Shown one piece after another: positions 1 through 6,529 of a DNA stretch of 35,493 bases. Made by a program: the position numbers and the translations under genes. Within the stretch, counting starts at the first letter, position 1. Every line of letters starts with the position of its first letter. The notes below the pieces were generated by a model that was not told where the DNA came from, searched no databases, and saw only the letters and a program-made list of their open reading frames with translations. The stretch is taken from assembly GCA_023700925.1 (NCBI GenBank), contig JAMPXZ010000008.1, positions 1 to 35,493 on the forward strand. The letters are read 5' to 3'. The DNA is from Oligoflexia bacterium. Lineage in GTDB: Bacteria > Bdellovibrionota > UBA1018.

Positions 1-621
1 AAGAGCGAAGCGGAGCTCGGCGAGCTCTGCGAGCAGGCGCTCGCTGGCACCGGTCTTCTGACCGGCTATCGCGCGCATCGCCCCTACATCGAGATCAAGG
101 TCTGGTGCGGGGAAGAGAACGTCTCCCGCCATGCCGCGGATTTGGCCCGACTCGAACAGGCCCTCTCGCCCTGGCTGGTCGCGCGAGGCGACGAAGATCC
201 GGCCGCGAACTTCCTTCGAACGCTCGCACGGGACGAGGAGATGGAGATCCTGGACGCCGCGTCCGGCGGCCTCCTGGCCGAGCGCCTCGGCCCGCTGCTC
301 AGACATCCGGAGTTCGCCCAGCAGGCGCAGTCACTGGTCCTGGCGACGGAATGGGCTATTCCATCGAGTCCCGAAGAATGGCTCGCGGCGGTGCTGACCC
401 AGGCCGACGAGGAGGCCATCACGCTCGCCCTTGCGGGCCCTGATCGGTCGGGGCGGTACTGGGTCGGGTTGCGGGAAGGAACGACGCTGCACCAGGAGAA
501 TATGCCCTCGCCCTATCCCACCACTCTGGCCTCGGATGAGCTCAACAAGCGCGGCCGGCGTTATGCGATCGAGGTGGCGTTCCGCATGTGGCGCCGTTGG
601 CTCGAAAATTCAGTGAATTAG
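1..621 (+). CDS. cinA: CinA-like protein, C-terminal part (5' end outside window)
   Basis: The frame is open from base 1 to a TAA at 619-621, so about 206 C-terminal residues are visible. The first 40 residues contain GYRAHRPYIEIKVW, which resembles the segment after the MoCF/MoaB-like domain in CinA proteins. The rest aligns by eye with the CinA C-terminal (PncC, nicotinamide-nucleotide amidase) domain: AASGGLLAERL sits where the family has ESCTGG, AITLALAGP matches the beta strand before the AGP turn, and a helix RRYAIEVAFRMWRRWL closes the protein. The ESCTGG and YSNxxK motifs that carry the catalytic residues are not kept, so the amidase is probably inactive. The ORF-track start at 142 is only an internal ATG. 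The family call is by eye and moderate; the truncation at the window edge is certain. Confidence 0.55.
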   Translation, partial: KSEAELGELCEQALAGTGLLTGYRAHRPYIEIKVWCGEENVSRHAADLARLEQALSPWLVARGDEDPAANFLRTLARDEEMEILDAASGGLLAERLGPLLRHPEFAQQAQSLVLATEWAIPSSPEEWLAAVLTQADEEAITLALAGPDRSGRYWVGLREGTTLHQENMPSPYPTTLASDELNKRGRRYAIEVAFRMWRRWLENSVN

Positions 622-695
622 CGCCCTGAACCCCCGCTCCCGTGTCAGCTGCGACACAGCCTAATTAATCCTGCCTCTTTTGGTCAACTTTGATC

Positions 696-701
696 TATAA
701 T
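696..701 (+). promoter_or_regulatory. Candidate -10 element upstream of the subtilase gene
   Basis: A perfect TATAAT lies in the AT-rich gap before the S8 peptidase. It is inside a perfect 12-base palindrome, CTATAATTATAG (695-706), so it reads as a -10 on both strands. No good -35 is present at 16-18 bases; the nearest TTGGTC is only 10 bases away. The start codon is 44 bases downstream and has a distant GGAG at 729-732. Confidence 0.35.
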
Positions 702-745
702 TATAGCAACCCATTCAGGGAAGACCCTGGAGCGCCATCTCACGT

Positions 746-2101
746 ATGTTCGAGCGTTTTCACCTCTATTTTTTGATCGGCGTCTGCGCCGTGAGCACCT
801 TATGCCTGTCGGGCTGTCGGGCTCGCGCGCCCGCCGAGGAGAACCCTTCGTGGACTCCCCAGCCCACGCCAACCGCGACGATCCGGCCGCTGCAGCTCGT
901 GCCAACGGGTTCGACCTCGCTTTCGATCGGTAAGCGCCTCCGCTTCTCCGTCTCGGGCGGAATTCCGCCTTACAGCTTCGCGAGCACCAGCGGCAGCGTC
1001 GGCGCGACCGGCGAGTTCCAGGCTCCCTATCACACCGACCTCGTGACGGTGACGGTGACCGATTCGCGCGGAGCACAGACGCAGACCCTCGTGTCCATCG
1101 TCGCGGGATCGCTGCTGCTGCCGAACGATCCGATGTTTTCGCTCCAAAGCGCCCTTTCACGCGAAGGCGACCAGGACATCGACGCGCCCGAGGCGTGGGC
1201 CCTCCATCAGGACTGCCGAAGCATCCTCGTCGCGGTGCTCGACTCGGGGATCGATACCGAACACCCGGATCTGGCGGCGAACCTCTGGACGAACCCGGAG
1301 GAGTCCTATGCGGACGGAGTCGACGGCGACGGCAACGGCTTCGCCGACGATAGCCACGGCTGGAACTTCGTTGGCGACAACAATGACATCATGGACGAGA
1401 ACCTGCACGGCACGCACGTCGCGGGGATCATCGGCGCCGTGGGCAACAACGGGATCGGCGTTTCGGGAGTCTGCTGGCGGGCCTCGCTCGCCGCGGTGAA
1501 GTTCCTCGATGCCGACGGAGTGGGGACCTCCTCGGATGCGGTGGACGCGATCGACTACGCGATCGGCATCGGGGCCAAGGTCATCAACGCCTCCTTCGGC
1601 GGCAACACCTACAATCAGGCGGTCAAGGATGCCCTCGACCGGGCGAACTCCGCGGGGATCCTGTTCGTCTCCGCCGCCGGCAATGAAACCTCGGACAACG
1701 ACACGATCGCGTACTATCCCGGCAACTACGATTCGCCGAACATCGTTACCGTCGCGGCCACGACCGAGACCGATTCGCTCGCCTCGTACTCCAACTACGG
1801 CGTCACGCAGGTGGACCTTGCCGCCCCCGGCTCGAACGTGCTCAGCACCTTTCCGACCGTCGCCACCCCCGAGATGGTCAGCCGCGATAAGACCTCCAAC
1901 TACGAACGCCTCAACGGAACCTCGATGGCCGCACCCCTGGTCGCGGGGGCGGCCGCGCTCGTCTGGAGCTTCGAGCCCGCGCTCACCCATCTGCAGGTGC
2001 GCGCGCGCCTGCTCGAACGGGCCGACCCGGTGACCGCTCTGGAAGGCAAGATCAGCGGCGCGCGACGCCTGAATCTCCGAAAGGCCATCTATGTCCCATA
2101 A
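746..2101 (+). CDS. S8 (subtilisin-family) serine peptidase, lipoprotein
   Basis: A 451-residue secreted subtilase. It opens with a lipoprotein signal peptide whose lipobox is LSGC at 21-24, so it should be lipidated at Cys24 and held on a membrane. Residues about 48-120 look like a small Ig-like beta domain (GGIPPYSF, VTVTDSRG). The catalytic domain follows, with Asp166 in LDSGID, His221 in HGTHVAG, the oxyanion Asn313 in AAGN and Ser393 in NGTSMAAP. A DGVDGDGNGFADD loop at 190-202 resembles the calcium-binding loop of many subtilases. An I9-type propeptide, normally found between signal peptide and catalytic domain, is not recognisable here. The next gene overlaps this one by 11 bases and ends in a propeptide-like domain, so the two probably work together. 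The family call is secure; the substrate is unknown. Confidence 0.95.
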   Translation: MFERFHLYFLIGVCAVSTLCLSGCRARAPAEENPSWTPQPTPTATIRPLQLVPTGSTSLSIGKRLRFSVSGGIPPYSFASTSGSVGATGEFQAPYHTDLVTVTVTDSRGAQTQTLVSIVAGSLLLPNDPMFSLQSALSREGDQDIDAPEAWALHQDCRSILVAVLDSGIDTEHPDLAANLWTNPEESYADGVDGDGNGFADDSHGWNFVGDNNDIMDENLHGTHVAGIIGAVGNNGIGVSGVCWRASLAAVKFLDADGVGTSSDAVDAIDYAIGIGAKVINASFGGNTYNQAVKDALDRANSAGILFVSAAGNETSDNDTIAYYPGNYDSPNIVTVAATTETDSLASYSNYGVTQVDLAAPGSNVLSTFPTVATPEMVSRDKTSNYERLNGTSMAAPLVAGAAALVWSFEPALTHLQVRARLLERADPVTALEGKISGARRLNLRKAIYVP

Positions 2102-2825
2102 CGCCAGAACGGTTCGGAAGAAGCTCGCCCGCCAGAAGGTCATCCGCACCATCGGGCTGATGACCGCCACCCTCGGAATGATCGTTGCCGCGGGAATCCT
2201 CTCACTGCAGGCAACGCTTCAGAGCTTTCTCGAAAGAGACCTCCCCCGCCCGGAGTCCCCCGGGACACCCGCGGCGGTGACGGGCCCGGCGCAGCCGCTT
2301 CCTCCGCGAGAAAGCCGGCTCGAGAAGGTGGACGCGGGGCTTCGCCCCGGAAAATTTTTTACCGCGCCGCGGACGCCGTTTTTCAAGATCCTCAACGGCC
2401 AGCCCGTGGTCAGCGTCGCCGAGACCCGGCCCGACGGCCTGGGCAACTTCACCCGCGTCACGATCGTGAAAACGCAGCTCAAGTACCCCCTGATCCGCGT
2501 GGAAGACCGCCTTCGCTCCGCCCCGCCCGAAGGCTCGGACGAAGCGGCCGAGCAGCTCCTCGCGCGCACCGCGATGGTCGCGGATCACCTCATGCTGACG
2601 CCGAATCCGCAGGTCACCGAGGAGGACCTCACGCGACTGGTGGCGTCACTCAACGAAGAGGCCGGAAGCTCCCACTATGAGATCCGCCGCACGAATCCGA
2701 ACTCCCGGATCTTCCTCATCGCCTTCGACGGCACCTCACCGCAGGAGCTGGAAGAGGTTCGCGCGCGGATCAGCGCGACGGGCCTGGCCCGCGAGGTCGA
2801 GCCTGACTACCTCGTCCACAACTGA
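2091..2825 (+). CDS. Membrane-anchored protein with C-terminal I9/subtilase-propeptide-like domain
   Basis: A 244-residue protein whose ATG lies inside the end of the subtilase gene (11-base overlap), so its translation is likely coupled. The N-terminus is basic and followed by one membrane helix at about 20-40. A Pro-rich stretch and a middle region (about 75-150) match nothing I know. The last 90 residues look like a subtilase propeptide (inhibitor I9 fold): a strand (DHLMLTPNP), a helix (EEDLTRLVASLNEE), a strand (SRIFLIAFDG), a helix (PQELEEVRARISATGL) and the closing EVEPDYLVH, which resembles the end of propeptides just before the cleavage site. Here that tail is the true C-terminus. 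I infer an inhibitor or folding chaperone for the adjacent protease, held at the inner membrane. The membrane anchor and overlap are seen directly; the I9 fold is a by-eye call. Confidence 0.7.
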   Translation: MSHNARTVRKKLARQKVIRTIGLMTATLGMIVAAGILSLQATLQSFLERDLPRPESPGTPAAVTGPAQPLPPRESRLEKVDAGLRPGKFFTAPRTPFFKILNGQPVVSVAETRPDGLGNFTRVTIVKTQLKYPLIRVEDRLRSAPPEGSDEAAEQLLARTAMVADHLMLTPNPQVTEEDLTRLVASLNEEAGSSHYEIRRTNPNSRIFLIAFDGTSPQELEEVRARISATGLAREVEPDYLVHN

Positions 2826-2851
2826 GAGGACCGCGGGTGCCCCACCGCGCT

Positions 2852-2880
2852 TTGACAAGGGGGCAGGCGCGCCCTATAGT
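2852..2880 (+). promoter_or_regulatory. Sigma-70 type promoter
   Basis: TTGACA (2852-2857), a 17-base spacer and TATAGT (2875-2880) make the best vegetative promoter in the window. Transcription should begin near 2887, giving a leader of about 28 bases for the small protein gene at 2915, which has GGAG at 2903-2906. Confidence 0.85.
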
Positions 2881-2914
2881 GATCGCAGCGTAAACCCCCA
2901 TCGGAGATCACTCA

Positions 2915-3157
2915 ATGTCGGATCAAAACATGAAAGAAGAGCTCGAACGGCTGCGTGCCGAAAACGCGGCGCTCAAGAACACGAAGGCGAAGGGGCTTTC
3001 GCTGAAAATCAGCGAAAAAGGCGGTCTCTCGGTCTATGGCCTCGGGCGTTTTCCGGTGACGCTCTACAAGGAACAGTGGACCCGGCTCCTGGACATGGCC
3101 GAGGAGATCCGTTCCTTCCTCAAGGCCAACGACTCGCAGCTGAAGACCAAAGAATAA
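2915..3157 (+). CDS. Small conserved protein with coiled-coil N-terminus
   Basis: An 80-residue soluble protein. Residues about 5-22 (KEELERLRAENAALKN) have leucine-zipper-like heptads. The core, about 35-65, is GGLSVYGLGRFPVTLYKEQW followed by a helix; I recall this motif in short uncharacterised bacterial proteins but cannot name the family. The start is supported by GGAG eight bases upstream and by the strong promoter at 2852-2880. There is no signal peptide or membrane segment, so it is probably a small dimeric cytoplasmic protein. Its function is unknown. The genes that follow encode YqjD/YqjE-like membrane-stress proteins, but an 85-base gap separates them, so a shared role is only possible. 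Confidence 0.8.
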   Translation: MSDQNMKEELERLRAENAALKNTKAKGLSLKISEKGGLSVYGLGRFPVTLYKEQWTRLLDMAEEIRSFLKANDSQLKTKE

Positions 3158-3242
3158 GCCTTCCGCGGGTATGGCCGTTGCACCCTTTCCGTCCAGCGTC
3201 CGGAATTCACCGACGCACAAGACGCAAAGGGAGATTTTTGCC

Positions 3243-3515
3243 ATGGCCAATCCGAATCTTTCAGAAAAGACCGAGTCCACCGCGAGTTCGATTCGTGACG
3301 CATCCGAGCGCTTCGCGCGCGAGGCGAAGTCCGATGCGAAGGACATGATCAATGACGCCAGCGAGGCGGCGAGCGAATTCTACGATCGCGCGAGCCTCTG
3401 GGTGCAGGACAACTACGGCAAGAGCATCGCCATCGTGGCGACCCTCGCCGCCGTCGGCATGTTCGGCTACGTCCTGGGGCGCAACCAGCGCTCGAAGGAT
3501 TTCCCTCAACTCTGA
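3243..3515 (+). CDS. DUF883/YqjD-ElaB-like tail-anchored protein
   Basis: A 90-residue protein. I use ATG 3243 rather than the ORF-track start at 3171 because AGGGAG (3228-3233) lies nine bases upstream and the extra residues look non-coding. The N-terminal two thirds is a long charged amphipathic helix rich in Ala, Ser, Glu and Lys. It ends in VQDNYGKSIAIVATLAAVGMFGYVLGRNQ, a single C-terminal membrane helix with a GRN end. This matches the YqjD/ElaB/DUF883 layout, known in E. coli as inner-membrane proteins that bind ribosomes in stationary phase. Two further genes follow closely, as in the E. coli yqjD-yqjE-yqjK cluster. The family call rests on architecture and the tail motif. Confidence 0.75.
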   Translation: MANPNLSEKTESTASSIRDASERFAREAKSDAKDMINDASEAASEFYDRASLWVQDNYGKSIAIVATLAAVGMFGYVLGRNQRSKDFPQL

Positions 3516-3531
3516 ATCCAGGGAGCCGCAC

Positions 3532-3927
3532 ATGCAAAAGCCCCTGAAAAACCCCCTTCCTCCTTTGGGCGGGGCGGCAGCCTCGCTCAAGAAGATCATC
3601 CGGCTCCAGCGCGATCTCGCGGTCCTGGACCTGGAGATGCGGACCCTCCGCCAGGCACGGCGGCTGGCCTGGGGCGGCGCCGCGCTCACGCTGGCGGTGC
3701 TTGGGGTTTTTCACGGCTTTTTCTGGCTGTTCCAATGGCTCCAGTCTTCCGGCTGGTCTCCGGGAGCCCTGGCCGCGCTGGCTTTTATCGGCTTCGGGCT
3801 CCCGGCCGCCGCCCTGGGCGGCTGGGCCCTGCGTCCTTCCGGAGCCACTCCTCACCGAGGTGAATATGAAGCTGATCGAGCCGGTCCTGCCGGCGAACGA
3901 GGCGACGCGCCTCCGACTCGTAGCTGA
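3532..3927 (+). CDS. YqjE/DUF1469-like two-helix membrane protein
   Basis: A 131-residue protein from ATG 3532, with AGGGAG (3520-3525) six bases upstream. The N-terminus is an amphipathic segment (SLKKIIRLQRDLAVLDLEMRTL). Two hydrophobic hairpin helices follow at about 44-66 (LAWGGAALTLAVLGVFHGFFWLF in outline) and 75-103. This is the layout of the DUF1469 (phage holin superfamily III, YqjE) proteins, although the N-terminal half of that family is usually more hydrophobic. The last 25 residues are Arg/Gly-rich and overlap the start of the next gene by 62 bases, so that tail may carry little function. It lies 16 bases after the YqjD-like gene and is probably co-transcribed with it. Confidence 0.7.
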   Translation: MQKPLKNPLPPLGGAAASLKKIIRLQRDLAVLDLEMRTLRQARRLAWGGAALTLAVLGVFHGFFWLFQWLQSSGWSPGALAALAFIGFGLPAAALGGWALRPSGATPHRGEYEADRAGPAGERGDAPPTRS

Positions 3928-4237
3928 GCTCGAAGAGCAGAGAACGCTCCTTCAGGCCCATCTGATGGACGCGGTCCAGGCATCACTGGACTGGACGCGC
4001 CTGCAACGCTGGGTCGCGCACCATCCCGTCCAGACAGCGGTCCTCACGGTGACAGGCCTCGCCGTGCTGGCGAACGCCCAGAAGCGCGGGCGCCTGAAGC
4101 CGCTCGCGCGATCGTTGACACGCACCTGGGCGGCGCGCGGCGCCGCTCCGCTTGACGGACGCCGGGTGCTCTGCGAGGCTCCGATCGATGAGCGCGCAAT
4201 CCCTTCTGCCAGCCCACCTCTCCGGGCCCGCGGCTAG
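3866..4237 (+). CDS. YqjK-like small protein
   Basis: A 123-residue protein from ATG 3866, preceded by GAGGTG at 3857-3862; the longer ORF starting at 3701 is inside the previous gene. The N-terminal helix (NEATRLRLVAELEEQRTLLQAHL) is charged. A moderately hydrophobic segment, VQTAVLTVTGLAVLA, follows at about 53-70, then a basic Arg-rich tail. The third position after DUF883-like and DUF1469-like genes fits YqjK. The C-terminus overlaps the start of the hydrolase gene at 4188 by 50 bases, so translation may be coupled. I cannot confirm YqjK homology by eye; the role is unknown. Confidence 0.6.
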   Translation: MKLIEPVLPANEATRLRLVAELEEQRTLLQAHLMDAVQASLDWTRLQRWVAHHPVQTAVLTVTGLAVLANAQKRGRLKPLARSLTRTWAARGAAPLDGRRVLCEAPIDERAIPSASPPLRARG

Positions 4238-4883
4238 CGGTCTCCAGGAGAACGAGCCGATCGCCCAGTTCGAGCTCGGGGGTCTCCACAACTTCGTTTA
4301 CCTGATCCTTGACTGGGCGACCCGACGCGCGGCGATCGTGGACCCGCAAAAGGATCTTACGGACCCGCTCGCCGCCTGTGAGCGTCACGGCTTCACCCTG
4401 GAGTCGATCCTCCTCACCCACACGCACCACGATCACACCGGAGGAGTCCGTGAGCTGCTCGGCCGATTTCCCGGGCTGACGCTGACTCTGGGCGAAAAGG
4501 ACCTTCATCGCCTGCGGGCGAGCGGCCGATTACGCCTCCTTCAGGCCGACACCGCCCTCGCGGTCGGAAGCCTTTCCGTCGACGCCTTCCCCACCCCCGG
4601 CCACAGCGCGGGCGCCTTCTGCTACCGGGTCAACGCCGGGCCCGGGTTCTTACTGACGGGTGACACCCTATTCATCCGGGACTGCGGCCGCACGGATCTC
4701 GAAACCGGAAGTACCGCCGAGATGTTCCGCTCCCTCCAGCGGCTGCGGGGGTTGGCGGCCGAGACCGTGATCCTGCCGGGCCATCACTACGCCCCGGAAT
4801 GCGCCTCCACGCTCGAGCGGGAGCTGCGCGAGAGCCCGCCCCTTCGCTGCCGGAACGAGGCGGAGCTGGCGGCCCTGCCCTAG
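4188..4883 (+). CDS. Metallo-beta-lactamase-fold hydrolase, glyoxalase II / persulfide dioxygenase-like
   Basis: A 231-residue cytoplasmic MBL-fold enzyme. I start at ATG 4188, with GAGG ten bases upstream; the ORF-track start at 4152 adds an unlikely extension. Metal ligands are clear: THTHHDH (77-83), His139 in PGHS, Asp159 in TGDT and His199 in PGHH. The segment TGDTLFIRDCGRTDL (157-171) followed by GSTAEMFRSLQ is characteristic of the ETHE1/sulfur-dioxygenase and GloB-related branch. Known members either oxidise glutathione persulfide with one iron or hydrolyse S-lactoylglutathione with two metals; all the two-metal ligands seem to be present. I cannot separate the two activities by eye. 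The gene ends at a TAG that is part of a repeated 13-base element. Confidence 0.85.
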   Translation: MSAQSLLPAHLSGPAASGLQENEPIAQFELGGLHNFVYLILDWATRRAAIVDPQKDLTDPLAACERHGFTLESILLTHTHHDHTGGVRELLGRFPGLTLTLGEKDLHRLRASGRLRLLQADTALAVGSLSVDAFPTPGHSAGAFCYRVNAGPGFLLTGDTLFIRDCGRTDLETGSTAEMFRSLQRLRGLAAETVILPGHHYAPECASTLERELRESPPLRCRNEAELAALP

Positions 4884-4898
4884 TACCGCGGCAACTAG
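4880..4898 (+). repeat. Copy 1 of the CTAGTACCGCGGC intergenic repeat
   Basis: CTAGTACCGCGGCAACTAG overlaps the TAG stop of the hydrolase gene. The first 13 bases recur exactly at 15878 and 25967, and the first 17 recur at 25967. In this copy the outer CTAGT and ACTAG form an inverted repeat around the CCGCGG palindrome. It sits 17 bases upstream of the -35 of the next gene. Confidence 0.7.
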
Positions 4899-4909
4899 CA
4901 AAATCGCCC

Positions 4910-4938
4910 TTGGGTTTCGTGGCAAGACACGCGAAAAT
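4910..4938 (+). promoter_or_regulatory. Candidate promoter giving a leaderless EI24/CysZ mRNA
   Basis: TTGGGT (4910-4915), a 17-base spacer and GAAAAT (4933-4938). With the usual six-base discriminator, transcription would start at 4945, which is the A of the ATG. No Shine-Dalgarno sequence precedes this ATG. Confidence 0.55.
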
Positions 4939-4944
4939 GGCGAA

Positions 4945-5712
4945 ATGCTGACGTTGACCCGTTCCTCCCCCCTGCGCCTTTCGCGCACCGAATCGCTTCG
5001 TTACGGAGCCGTCCTTCCGTGGCAGGCCCTGAAGCTGATCGCCCGGGACCGCGTGCTCCTGTTCTGGAGCGCCGTCCCGCTGCTGATCACCGTCGGGCTT
5101 TACACCTGGCTCCTGGGCTCACTCAAAGCGGCGGTCAAGGGCATGTGGCTCCACGCCTTTCTCAGCTGGGGCTGGAATCCCGGGGGGTTCGTCGCCGATC
5201 TCGTGCTCCTGTTTTCCGACCTCTTCGTCTTCCTGGCCGGGGCCCTGACTTTTTCGATCGCGGCCGGAATCGTGGCCTCGCCCTTCAATGATCTTCTGGC
5301 CGAAAAAACCGAGCCCCGCGCCACGCCCGTGCTGCCGCCGGTGCCCGCCCAATCCTTCCGAACCAAGGTGAGGCTCATCTGGGTGGATCTGCTCAAGGCG
5401 CTCGCGACCACGTCAGCCACCATCCTGGCGTTGCTGCTTTCGTGGATTCCCCTCGTCAATCTCGTGGCCTTTGCCGTGGCGCTTCTGCTGATGACCTTCC
5501 AGTACATCAGCTACCCGCAGACCCGCCGGGGGATCGGCTTGGGAGCCGGCCTCGGGTTCCTTTGGCGTCATTTCTACGCCTGCCTGGGCTTCGGCGCGGC
5601 GCTCTCCCTCTTTTACGCATTGCCGATCGTGTCGGTGCTGGCGCTTCCGGCGGCGGTCGTGGGCGGAACGCTGCTGGTCGCCCGCTCCGAGGGCGAGATC
5701 GGGCTCCGCTAG
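4945..5712 (+). CDS. EI24/CysZ-family integral membrane protein
   Basis: A 255-residue inner-membrane protein with four or more hydrophobic segments: about 27-55, 72-112, 150-180 and 205-245. The motif SIAAGIVASPFNDLLAEKTE at about 105-124 is typical of the EI24/CysZ family, as is the N-terminal PWQALKLIARDRVLLFWSAVP. CysZ carries sulfate into cells for cysteine synthesis; many EI24 members have unknown roles. A sulfate role would fit the possible sulfur link of the preceding hydrolase, but that is inference. The ATG has no Shine-Dalgarno sequence, and a good -35/-10 pair places the transcript start on the ATG itself. Confidence 0.85.
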   Translation: MLTLTRSSPLRLSRTESLRYGAVLPWQALKLIARDRVLLFWSAVPLLITVGLYTWLLGSLKAAVKGMWLHAFLSWGWNPGGFVADLVLLFSDLFVFLAGALTFSIAAGIVASPFNDLLAEKTEPRATPVLPPVPAQSFRTKVRLIWVDLLKALATTSATILALLLSWIPLVNLVAFAVALLLMTFQYISYPQTRRGIGLGAGLGFLWRHFYACLGFGAALSLFYALPIVSVLALPAAVVGGTLLVARSEGEIGLR

Positions 5713-5806
5713 GCCCCCGCGCCCGGGGCCAAGCGTCGGCAATTCCTGCCCATCGAGTTCGCTCCTTCTTCTTCCGATCGGTATCTGGAAGGAAGGGCCT
5801 CTCTCC

Positions 5807-6508
5807 ATGGAAGCGAGAAAATCTCCGTTTTGTCCCCGCACCGCGGCGCTCGTGATCGCCGTCGTGCTCACCCCGCTCAGCGGCTGCCGTTTCGGCAACA
5901 AGGTGGAGTACGCTCCGCCCCGCTACAAGGTCACCACCTATGAGACGGCGCCGCAGACGCTGACGTTCTGCGGTCTCGACTCCCGGCCTTGCCAGGCCGC
6001 CGCGACCAATCTTCTGCCCGATGACGTCTTCACCCAGATCATCACCGACCCGATGCTTCTGATCGAAGACTCGCAGCTCAAGCAAGCCGTCCTCGTTTCG
6101 AGCGAGGACACCTCGATGGGTTTCGATTATTCCAGCGGCAGCATCCTGTTCGGCGGCGAGACGAACCGGATCCTGGCCTGGACCGGCGAATGTGAAACCA
6201 CCCTGACCGGCCTGGTCGAAGGCGGCCTCAACGCGACGGCCCCCCACGCCGCCGGCGCCGCCGGCCGCGCGGAGCTGAAGCTCACGGTCACCCGCAAGTT
6301 CGAAGGCGCCAGCTGCGGCGAAGAGCTCTACGAGATGTACCAGTGCTACCTCGACGCCGCGAAATGCCCGGGTGCCAGCGAGTCCGATCATGCCGCGGCA
6401 CAGTCTTACGTCTCCTGGCTTTTCGGCGCTTACCTGCAGTCCGGGGCGCTCCTGCCCGAGGACCTGCCCGAGGTCCGCTCCGTCTCCTACGAAGTTTTCT
6501 ATCAGTAA
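5807..6508 (+). CDS. Predicted lipoprotein of unknown function
   Basis: A 233-residue protein with a lipoprotein signal peptide ending in the lipobox LSGC (24-27). AAGGAAGG (5789-5796) ends ten bases before the ATG. The mature part has several cysteines (FCGLDSRPC, GECETT, ASCGEELYEMYQCYLDAAKC) that could pair as disulfides outside the cytoplasm. Residues about 130-185 look mainly beta-stranded, and the C-terminal part (YVSWLFGAYLQSGALLPEDL) is helical. I recognise no family. The only gene close by in the same direction is rdgB, 21 bases downstream, but rdgB seems to have its own promoter inside the gap. Confidence 0.75.
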   Translation: MEARKSPFCPRTAALVIAVVLTPLSGCRFGNKVEYAPPRYKVTTYETAPQTLTFCGLDSRPCQAAATNLLPDDVFTQIITDPMLLIEDSQLKQAVLVSSEDTSMGFDYSSGSILFGGETNRILAWTGECETTLTGLVEGGLNATAPHAAGAAGRAELKLTVTRKFEGASCGEELYEMYQCYLDAAKCPGASESDHAAAQSYVSWLFGAYLQSGALLPEDLPEVRSVSYEVFYQ

Positions 6509-6514
6509 GGCCTG

Positions 6515-6523
6515 TGATAGGCT
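6515..6523 (+). promoter_or_regulatory. Candidate extended -10 upstream of rdgB
   Basis: TGATAGGCT fits the minimal extended -10 pattern TGnTAnnnT. It ends six bases before the rdgB ATG at 6530, so the transcript would start on the start codon. No clear -35 is visible. The match is weak alone and is listed because the same spacing recurs in this window. Confidence 0.35.
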
Positions 6524-6529
6524 CCGGCC

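Noticed and set aside
641-656. GTGTC/GACAC hairpin after the cinA-like gene as terminator
   Set aside because: The stem is only five bases and no T-run follows directly.
4880-4898. Resemblance of TACCGCGGC to the conserved 530 region of 16S rRNA (reverse complement)
   Set aside because: Only about nine bases match and there is no flanking rRNA sequence; coincidence of a GC-rich palindrome.
5713-5733. GGCCCC/GGGGCC hairpin after the EI24/CysZ gene as terminator
   Set aside because: The stem is possible, but no T-run follows, so termination cannot be supported.
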